DNA of 64,000 nucleotides from Sanghuangporus weigelae (taxonomy: Eukaryota > Basidiomycota > Agaricomycetes > Hymenochaetales > Hymenochaetaceae): contig CP137318.1 of the NCBI GenBank assembly GCA_033182465.1, positions 992,001-1,056,000 of the forward strand, written 5' to 3'. This document shows, one piece after another, positions 9,030-17,548 of the stretch. Within the stretch, counting starts at the first letter, position 1. Every line of letters starts with the position of its first letter. The notes beneath the pieces were generated by a model. That model saw only the letters and a program-made list of their open reading frames with translations, was not told the DNA's origin and did not search any database. The translations under genes and the position numbers were made by a program.

Positions 9030-10680
9030 TCTATATAGCTCTTCAATAAAATAAGCATGCAGATGCATTTCTTCAGTATGGATGGATCTTTGAAAGGCAC
9101 TTAATGAACGGAGAGTAAGTCTACCATTCAGTAGCGTCTGATCTAGTCTCATTTATCTATCAACGCAGTTATGTCCTCTTCAACAGACAGCCATAATTGC
9201 ACGCACAAATGTCTATGATGTGTCACAGGGTCCGACTAATGCCCTATTCAAGTGCGTGCTCGACCTATATGTTCATGTCTGAACTCTGACCAATTTTATG
9301 CAGCCTTTCGTCTCAATCTTTCCGTTACTCCTCCGTACAATGCCAACTTCGATGGTGATGAAATGAACATGCAGTACGTCGTATCACTGCCGCCTTGTGC
9401 TGTCGTTTCTCATCTTCGTGTAGTGTCCCCCAGAGCGAGGAGACTCGGGCCGAGTTCAGTCAAATAGAATGGGTCCCCAGGCAGATCATTTCGCCCCAAG
9501 CGAACAAGCCCGTTATTGGTATCGTGCAGGATACTCTTTGCGGTATCCGCGAGTTCACCTTGCGAGGTTGTTCCCTTGATTGGCAACAAGTACAGAATAT
9601 ACTGCTTTGGGTACCGAATTGGGACGGCACGATCCCAACGCCAACCATTTTGAAACCCAATTTTTTATGGACGGGCAAGCAAATTCTTAGCATGACAATC
9701 CCGCGTGGGATCAACATTTTCCGGTCGCCCGAGAACAAGTCATGGAGTCGATGATTGCATACTGATCGAGAATGGCGAGATCATCTTTGGTATTGTTGAG
9801 AAAGAAGACCGTTGGCGCATCCCAGGGCGGCCTAGTGCACGTTGTTTTCCGAGAGAAAGGTCCTGAAGCTACACGATCGCTCTTTACGGGTCTGCAGAAT
9901 ATCGTCAATTATTGGCTGTTCCACAATGAATTCAGTATCGGTATCGGCGATACGGTTGCAGACAGAAAAACGATGGCGTACATCATGGAGCAGATTAAGA
10001 TGCGGAAACAGAATGTGGCCAAAGTCCATAGAAGATGCGGCCATGGATCGCCTGAAAGCAGCTCCGGATATGACTATCCAGGAATCCTTCGAGAGTCAAG
10101 TCGAACGGGAGCTCAGTTTGGCTCGTGATCCCTCCGGTCAATATGCTCAGGAGAACCACAAAGAGGACAATAATGTCAAGCAGATGGTAGTCGCTGGTTC
10201 CAAGGGTTCCTTCATCAACATCTCCCAGATGTCTGTTTGCGTCGGTCAGCAATCCGTCGTAGGGAAGCATATCCCGTTCGACTTCGGACATCGAACACTT
10301 CCGCACTTCACGAAGGATGATTTCAGTCCAGAGGCGCGGGGTTTCATTGAGAATTCCTACTTGCGTGGATTAACACCGCAAGTGTTCTTCTTTCACGCCA
10401 TGGCGGGTCGCGAGGGATTAATTGACACGGCTGTCAAGACGGCGGAGATTGGCTACATCCAACGGCGGCTTGTCAAGGCTCTAGAAGACCATGGTACATT
10501 ACGACGGGACTGTTCGGAACTCGTTGGGTGATCTCATACAGTTCGTCTATGGCAAAGGTGGCATGGATGAGACTTTCATTGAGAGACAGAGCATTAAAAC
10601 GTTCAGTATCAATGATCGCGAATTCGAGCATCGCTACCGTGTCGATGTTGCAGATCCGAAGGTGGCTTCCCTCCTATTGC
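9030..10680 (+). pseudogene. Captured fragment of RPB1, RNA polymerase II largest subunit
   Basis: Plus-strand translation follows the central part of RPB1 for about 440 residues: DAFLQYGW and ERHL (near 9,060), [28 protein letters not shown] (near 9,300-9,370), [98 protein letters not shown] and FEHRYRVDV (near 10,650). The genomic introns are kept (for example GTAAGT..GCAG ending near 9,173 and GTGCGT..TGCAG ending near 9,302), so it was taken from DNA. It is broken: an in-frame TAA in the FNRQPSL motif, several frame changes, and the catalytic loop NADFDGD reads NANFDGD, so one of the three metal-binding aspartates is gone. It starts and stops mid-gene exactly within the inverted repeats. 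Confidence 0.92.
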
Positions 10681-10687
10681 CCGCTGA

Positions 10688-11106
10688 TCGCCCTCTGAGC
10701 GCCCGCTGAGCACCCTCTGAGCGCATCCTCTGAGCGCCCGCTGAGCACCCTCTGATCGCCCGCCGATCGCCCGCTGAGCGCCCACTGAGAGTCAAACTTA
10801 TTTTTTCTTTGTCAGAATAATAAAAAGAATTTTAAATGTTTTCCTATCAAAGACATAAAATTTCGGCAATAACTAAACGTAACCATTTTTGCTTTTCTAA
10901 GACTTCAAATTTTTTTATGTGTTCCTCACACGACATTATCTCTTTGTTTTCCTAATCCGAATCTAAATCCTTATTGTTATTTCAAGTTCTATCAAGGAAC
11001 AAACATGAAATATTTCACGTAATTAAATGCAGTATTTAATTTCAAATCTTGTTTGTCAGCTAATTACAAATTTCTTTTAGATTATAATAACTCTTTGCCC
11101 GGTGTG
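10688..11106 (-). repeat. Right terminal inverted repeat of the Pack-TIR element
   Basis: Inverse of 8,608-8,985. The inner part holds about ten GC-rich units of 10-12 bp (CGCCCGCTGAG, CACCCTCTGAG and variants), more than the left arm, so these subterminal repeats have expanded or contracted since the arms formed. Confidence 0.9.
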
Positions 11107-11448
11107 TGATACTCAAGCATGGATGTCACTATGTTCAGAGAGCCTTGGGTGCAAGAACTCTTGCTGAAATGTCTTCTGGGGCTGAGCTATCTGTGTACTC
11201 CACACTTCAACATCAATTTTTTTTTGAGATTTGGCCATCAGGGTCCTTCCAAATGGGGAAATACTAATTAAAGTTTAGGGTTGTGACCGTGACGTCACAA
11301 CCTGTCGAGTTTACTTTCGCCTACCTGAACGCACGTTCCCCGGTCCGGAACGGGATCTTTCATTTCATTGCAACATTCACCACAATTAACTCATCCCGCA
11401 TACTCTTCTATCGAAAGAGCTCTCGTTCGACTCGCAACCACTAGAGAC
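11107..11448. other. Right part of outer element and promoter of the phosphatase
   Basis: Up to 11,326 this is the remainder of the outer TIR element. The following 120 bases up to the ATG at 11,449 hold the core promoter and leader of the inositol monophosphatase gene, so the outer element sits very close to the transcription start. Confidence 0.5.
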
Positions 11449-12875
11449 ATGGCTTCCAATGATATTACGTCTGCAGAGCTGAAGGAGATTCTCGATTTCT
11501 CCATTAATCTGGCTCGAGAAGCTGGAAAAATCATCTTGGAAGGCTCAGACGCTATCTTGCGAGCCTCAGCAGATGCGGTTGACGTGAAGAAAAATTCCGT
11601 GGACTTGGTCACGGAGTACGATAAGGGGGTAGAAGAACTGGTACAGCAGAGGACAAGAAGTGCCTACCCAACTTTCGGTTTGTGAGTGTGGATCTTACGA
11701 CTTGAACATTCTGTAATTGCTGATGTCTGACAGCTTGGGCGAGGAAGAGACGTCAGCACAAGGAAAACTCCCTGAGCTGACTGATGGTCCTATTTTCTGT
11801 GTTGATCCAATCGGTTTGTACAGGATACAGTGTGATTGTAGACTTGGTGAAAATGACTGGCTTTCAGACGGGACAGTGAACTTTGTGCATGGCTTCCCGT
11901 TCGCTTGCATCTCCATCGGTTTGATCAATCAGAAGCGTCCTGTCTTGGGCGTAATCTACAATCCGTTCATCGACTGGCTGGTCCGTATGCGTTCATCATG
12001 CAAATTTGTGTACTTCAGTTCGTGAAAGCTGACTATGTCGTTTGCGAAGTATTATGGCGCTGAAGGTCAAGGGTCGTATCTCGTGAAGGCTGGCGGCCCG
12101 CCACAGAAACTTCCTTTGGCCCCTCCTCGCCCACTTCCTTCTCTGTCTCAGGCACTCATGGCAATAGAATGGGGATCCGATCGTGCGACGGAACAGATGA
12201 ACGCACGCGCAACATCATTTGTTCGGCTAGCGGGTGACGGAACCCAGATTGAGCATGGTAAGATGGCGCATTCGCTCCGCTCCATGGGGAGTGCCGCATT
12301 GAACTTCGCCGCGGTGGCGAGTGGTTCGCTGGACTTGTACTGGTGTGTTTATTTTTTAATGAAATCCCAGTGCGCATAAACTCAATTGTCGTCAAGGGAA
12401 ATCGGATGCTGGTAGGCTTTTTTGACCTGTATAACCATTACCCCGTTTCTGACTATTTTAAGGCCTTGGGATGTTTGCGTAAGAGTCTCATGTGTCAACC
12501 CACTTTACGTCCAAAGAAGTCTTACCTCAACTACAGGCCGGTTCCATCATCGCTCAAGAAGCAGGTTGCATAGTTAGCACTTCTGACCTCTCCGTGCATG
12601 GAGGAGAGGTCACAGGTGATATTTCCGATAAAGTATTGACAAGCAGGAAGTATATTGTAATGAGGTAAGCCTTATTTCCGTCCAGGACTAGAATTTCATT
12701 ATAATCATGTTCCTTTAGGGCTATTTCAGACACCGAGGTATGCCTACACGTCTATATACCCCATCCTGATCACCAAGATGTTCCATAGAACGAAAAGGGA
12801 GTCGATATCCAGAAGCGTCTCATCAAGGAGTTCTGCGAGACCATTGTAGACTTCAATCCTAGTTCTAAGATGTAG
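11449..12875 (+). CDS. Inositol-1-monophosphatase, complete, nine exons
   Basis: Exons at 11,449-11,681, 11,734-11,813, 11,868-11,980, 12,050-12,342, 12,397-12,411, 12,463-12,478, 12,537-12,664, 12,719-12,737 and 12,798-12,875 join in frame to 324 residues. The enzyme removes the phosphate from myo-inositol monophosphates with Mg2+, the last step of inositol synthesis and recycling. The metal-binding motifs are all present: GEEE near residues 80-83, DPIDGT (102-107, split by an intron inside the ID pair) and WPWD (245-248, spread over two micro-exons of 15 and 16 bp). EIGCWPWDVCAG can only be read when both micro-exons are used, which fixes the model. Length fits the family (about 270-330). 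It stands alone, head-to-tail with NOG2, 247 bp upstream of its start. Confidence 0.93.
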
Positions 12876-13122
12876 ATGACGTTGGCCTGCATGGAATGGC
12901 AATTATTGTATCCCTAGGAGTTAAGTAGACTACAGCAAAGACATAGAAGAGAATATACATATGCGATTATTTCGGTCTTCAAGTACCTTATGGAGTTAAT
13001 CCAAAATCCAAAATGATTGAAGAGGAGATTTCTTACTCGACGTGAGAATTTGTTCCAAATCAGGATGACATAATATATTTTTTCTGATCCTAGTTTTCAG
13101 TTCCTCTGTTCCAGTCTCCGCT

Positions 13123-15715
13123 ATGGCAAAAGCCAAAGCGCCTACACATGCGTCAAAGACGCGCTCAACGTCATCGAAAGATGCCTTTGGGAAAAGTGTC
13201 AAGGGCGAAAATTTCTATCGTGATGCAAAAAAAGTGAACCGACTGAAGATGTTGAGTGGGGGCAAGCCTGTCCGAGATCGTGAAGGCAAAATCATCCAGG
13301 CTGCCCCGTTCCAGAAAACAGAGGCGGAAACACAACCAGGCAGAGTTCAGCCTGATAGACGATGGTTCGGTGCGTCATTTTTTTCCCGTTTGCTGATTCG
13401 TTACCTGACAAATTCTCTTCATTTTATGTGTCAGGGAACACCAGAGTGATATCTCAAACTGCACTGGATCATTTTCGGTCAAATTTAACGACGAAGGCTC
13501 ATGATCCATACTCTGTTTTGCTTCGAAGGAACAAGTTGCCGATGGTGTTGCTTGACGAAGCTGCCAATCCACATGCCCAGAAGGTTCGTCTGCTGCGCGT
13601 CACTTTTTCTTTTAATGATTTGACCCTGTAACATAGCGAGCTCACATAACTGAGACTGAGCCATTCAAAGACACGTTTGGACCTAAATCACAACGTAAAA
13701 AGCCTCGTCTTGATGTCGGAAGCTTTGAAGAACTTGGGAAAACCAGTGCGGATGCAGCTCAAGAAGCGGAGGAGCAGGTAGATGTTGCTGCGAACGAGCC
13801 TGCTGGTATTTGTGGTCACCATGTACTGCTGTCTGCTTACTGATTGCCTATTCGGAGTAGGCTCCGTGGAGACGGAAGAACCGATGCCTCAGACGCACGC
13901 AAATCACATCGAGCCTATATATTTCAAGGGCACATCGCGGCGAATATACGGCGAGCTATACAAGGTCATCGACTCGTCGGATGTTATTCTACATGTCTTG
14001 GACGCCCGAGATCCTTTTGGCACGATGTGCGAAAGTGTGCTGGAATTTATCAGGAAGGAGAAAGCGCACAAACAAGTCGTATTAATCATCAACAAGTGCG
14101 ATTTGGTGCCAAGCTGGGTGACAGTGAGTACAGTTGTCCGTGCGATTGTTTTCCATATTCTTCATATACCACGGACTTGTCAGGTCCTCTGCTGGCCCTA
14201 GCGCAACTCCTACAGCAGAGACCGTTACGTTCGTGGAAGATCAACCCATATCGCTTCGCTGCCTTTGGACTTCGTTGTGAAGCCCGGAGGATCTCAGTGC
14301 AGTGATTTTGCACTGTCTTCATAGAGTTGAGCAGATTATTCGTCTGAACGTCAGATTTGCTCTTAGTTTGGGGACGAACATTTAGATTTTGTTCATATTT
14401 CTGATGCCAAGACGAAACAAGAATACTGAATGATACCCTTCTTTGCAGGCACGTTACATCCAATACTTGACACCTCGCCATCCTACTCTTGCATTTCATG
14501 CTTCCCCGAACCATTCCTTCGGCAAAGGTTCCCTCATCCAGTTGCTACGGCAGTTCTCACGTCTTCATTCCGACAAGAAACAAATATCAGTAGGATTCGT
14601 CGGGTACCCTAATGTGGGCAAGAGCAGCATCATCAATACCCTGAAGAGCGGGAAAGTCTGCAAGGTTGCTCCTATCCCAGGCGAAACTAAAGTTTGGCAA
14701 TACATTACCTTGACCAAACGAATATACTTGGTCGATTGTCCAGGAATCGTCCCTACATCTGCTCATGATTCTCTAACCTCGACTGTCCTAAAGGGAGTGG
14801 TCCGCGTTGAAGCTCTTCCTACGCCTTCTGACCATGTGCCATCACTTATGGCTCGTGTGAAGCCCTTGTATCTTTCACGTACCTATGGAGTCCCTCTCCC
14901 GTTTCCGGATGACCCGACGAAAGCCTGGGAGCCAGAAGTGTTCCTTGACAAACTTGCACGCATGAAGGGTCGTTTACTGAAGGGAGGCGAGCCCGATCTC
15001 GAAGGCGTGGCGCGTATCGTCCTGAGCGATTGGGTACGTGGGCGCATACCATTCTTTGTTCCTCCGCCCGAGCGACCGGAAGAACTAAATGAGAAGGAGG
15101 AGCTGAAACGAAAGAAAGGAAAGAACAAGGAGAAATTCGAGCCTGGAGTCACACAGAAGCTTGGTGGCATCATTCAAAAGAATACTTTTGTGGGAGAGGA
15201 TGTAAAGCCCATGGAAGATGCCAATGCTGAGGATGACGCTGAGGGATGGAAGGGATTCGGTGACGACGAGACTGACGATACGGGCGAAGTATCGGACAGC
15301 GATCAAGGTGCTGTAAACCCCCCGGGGGAAGATGTGGAGGAAGAATTGGCTTGGGCCGATGTTTTTGCCGACGATCGAGCAGTTGGTAGTCTGGAAGTTG
15401 ACGAAGATGACACCGAGGATGACTCGGTTGATGACGCTGAGGGACATGAAGAATCTGTAGATGCTGCTTCAGATGAGGGGTCTGAAGGCTCCCAGCCACA
15501 GAAGAAACCCAAGGCAAAGGAGCAGCGTTTGACAACGAATAAGGTACGATATACCCTCTCTCTCGCTAAATTCAAGCTTGACCGCGTTGGTTGTGCAGCG
15601 AAAACCCTCAAACTTCTTTACCACGGCGAATGTGAAGAATAAGAATAGAAATCGTCAGAAGCCCAGGCCTGCTGGAGATGTACGAAGAAAGCACAAACCG
15701 GGAAAGCACAAGTGA
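13123..15715 (+). CDS. NOG2: Nucleolar GTP-binding protein 2 (60S subunit assembly)
   Basis: Six exons (13,123-13,369; 13,435-13,583; 13,637-13,805; 13,861-14,123; 14,449-15,543; 15,599-15,715) give 679 residues. NOG2 (human GNL2) is a placeholder GTPase on pre-60S particles in the nucleolus and nucleoplasm. It has the circularly permuted G-motif order of the YlqF/YawG family: G4 NKCD at 266-269 comes before G1 GYPNVGKSS (328-336) and G3 DCPG (372-375). Upstream lies the NOG2-specific region with [16 protein letters not shown], and the C-terminus is acidic then basic, ending [14 protein letters not shown] and a lysine-rich tail. The fourth intron is long for this genome (about 325 bp). The gene converges on the RS-rich gene 204 bp downstream. 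Confidence 0.95.
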
Positions 15716-15919
15716 ACCAGTGTGCCGTTCATATCCGCAAACCTTGTCACATTCCTCCTCCCATAGACATCATGCCGCTGTATTGCTAGTCATTGCATTG
15801 TCAATTGTAGTGTCTTTGACATCTCCTGAAACCAGGACAGTATGTTCAATGTATGTGGATGCAGGCCAACCAATGTATCTTATACAAGAAGTCTACAATA
15901 TTATATACGCAAGTGATAT

Positions 15920-17406
15920 CTAAAACCCTGCCTTTCCGAGGTCCCACTCCCGGACGCTACCTCGTTTACTGTACTTGATGTCCAAAGCACTCGTCCCAGA
16001 CTCCATTGTCCATGCTTCGGTAGGTTTGGGACTTTTACCGTCTTTCTCCTTAGACTTCTTGTCCGGAAGTAATCCCAGACGCTCTAGACGCTTTCGTTCA
16101 GCCTTGTCTTCTCGGCGCTGGCGAATAATGTCCAACATGGCTTCCCAACGTTCGAACTCAGTGCCTTCAATTAAACCAGTGCTAGGAACGTTCGGTACCG
16201 TCAATGGCCCCGTATCAAGTCGTGGATCATATGATTCTTCGAAATACTTGTCCATTTTCGAAGGTAGTTCTGGGGTAATAGTGTCATCTTGGGCCGCCGC
16301 TGAAGCACCAGGTGGTGTACGTTTCTTCCGTCGCGGACGATAGCGCTCAATATCCTCTTCTTCAGACAAAGTCGGAGATGGCGGAGGTGGAGGTGTGGCG
16401 GCAAGCTTAGCTTTTCGCGCTTGGAACTGTGCAGATAAATCTGCTGGAGATGGCTTTCTTGGAGGTGTCAGCGATCGACGTGACGACTGCTTCGAATGAT
16501 CTTCATCGGGGGGCTCTGGAGACATGTCATCCCTGGGAGTACCACGAGTCGAAGACCGAGACGATGTCGCAGCTATTTGTGGTCTTTCGACCTCCTTTCC
16601 TTTTCCTTTTGGCCTCTTAAGTAGTTCAGGAGTTTCGTCGCGCCTTTTATGCTTGCCAGAACCCTCTTGTTTGCGACTGGATTTATGGCGTTCATTATCT
16701 GACGATTTTGACCTCGAGCGTCGTCGATGCTTCCGAGAAGAGCTGTCCTCTCTTTCTTCGTTTCGACTTCTTCGTCTCTTATGACGGTCGATGTCACCTT
16801 CCTTCGCAAGGGGCGAACGTGAACGATGCCTTCTCTTCCTCCGGTCACGATAGTCATCTCGATCGTCTGCACTGTCATCATCGCGAGAATCCCGGCTTCT
16901 CCTCCTACGTCCACCGTCTTGACGCCTATCCCACTCAGCATCACGCCGCCGCGACGGGCCGCCCATCAACCGCCACAGACGCTCTGCTTCGGTGGCTTCC
17001 AGAGCGCGCACTCTTCTCTCCCTTCTTTCTTGCTCCTCTCTATCAGCCTTCGCTTCTTGAGCAGCCTCAGCCTGTGTCCTGAGAATAGCTCGGTTGTGTT
17101 CATCCGTATTCCGAATGATCGCAGACAGGAAGCGTTTATTTGCTCTAGGTAAATTTGAATTGGAACTGCTTTATTGAAATAAGAAATACAAAACACAAAT
17201 AGTTAAGATTCCGACACTCACTCTCTGTCCGGTAAATATGCCTGCACACCTTCCTCTAAATACCGTTCAGCTTTCTGCTTTGCTTCCTTGATAATGAGAT
17301 CGGCGACATAACGATCGAGCTCGTCATCGACAACAGTCGCTGGTACAGAAGAGCCCATGGAGGCCCTTACGAGGTCTGAGACTACTGAGGACAGTGACGA
17401 TGACAT
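15920..17406 (-). CDS. RS-rich basic protein of unknown function
   Basis: Two exons (17,222-17,406; 15,920-17,144) give 469 residues. The N-terminus (about 60 residues, ending RYLEEGVQAYLPDR) is followed across the 77-bp intron by AFANKR-like ANKRFLSAIIRNTDEHN, then an alanine/glutamate-rich helix and RALEATEAERLWRLMGG. From about residue 130 to 330 it is dominated by RS/RR/RD repeats and serine/proline stretches, as in nuclear speckle proteins. The NTDxHN segment faintly recalls animal NKAPD1, which I cannot confirm. The C-terminus (EGTEFERWEAMLDIIRQRR) looks conserved. A role in splicing or chromatin is inference from composition only. Its start is divergent to importin-9. Confidence 0.75.
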
Positions 17407-17548
17407 GGAGGATTAGAGATCAGAGATCACAGTAAGTCAGTCCGATTCCACCTAAGCGTGGGATACGCTTCCCATAAACGCGTATATCGTGTCAAGGCCA
17501 CGCGCGTTTCGTTTAGGCGTCTCTTGCCCTACCTCCACCAGCTTCATC
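17407..17548. promoter_or_regulatory. Divergent promoter, RS-rich gene and importin-9
   Basis: Only 142 bases part the ATG of the RS-rich gene (17,406, minus) from that of importin-9 (17,549, plus), so both must use this stretch. No clear TATA box is seen. Confidence 0.6.

Larger units (their letters stand above)
8608..11106. mobile_element. Pack-TIR DNA transposon carrying an RPB1 fragment
   Basis: A 2.5 kb element bounded by long terminal inverted repeats that begin CACACCGGGCAAAGAGTTAT on both sides, with TGA directly outside each end (8,605-8,607 and 11,107-11,109) as a 3-bp target duplication. The repeats continue inward for about 0.33 kb and then into GC-rich direct repeats built on GCGCTCAGCGGGC/GATCAGAGGGC. 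A 3-bp duplication, CAC termini and subterminal repeats recall the CACTA (CMC/EnSpm) superfamily, though inverted repeats this long are unusual for it. No transposase is present. The interior, about 9,030-10,680, is a decayed genomic piece of the host RPB1 gene. This fits the Pack-type pattern: a non-autonomous element that captured host gene DNA. Confidence 0.85.
8201..11326. mobile_element. Outer TIR element (MITE-like) hosting the inner element
   Basis: GGTAGGCGAAAGTTAAACTC at 8,201 returns inverted as GAGTTTACTTTCGCCTACC ending at 11,326, with further matching bases inward (about 33 bp with a few mismatches). The two ends bracket the 2.5 kb inner element. Without that insert this element would be only about 0.63 kb and has no coding frame, as in a non-autonomous TIR element. 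The flanks give TAA on the left and TGA on the right, so no clean target duplication is proved. Confidence 0.55.

Noticed and set aside
9252-10709. The series of RPB1-like frames as a functional polymerase gene
   Set aside because: Begins and ends mid-gene inside inverted repeats, has stops and frame changes, and lacks a catalytic aspartate.
16429-17152. Several plus-strand frames opposite the RS-rich gene
   Set aside because: They are antisense shadows created by the arginine/serine codon repeats of the minus-strand gene.
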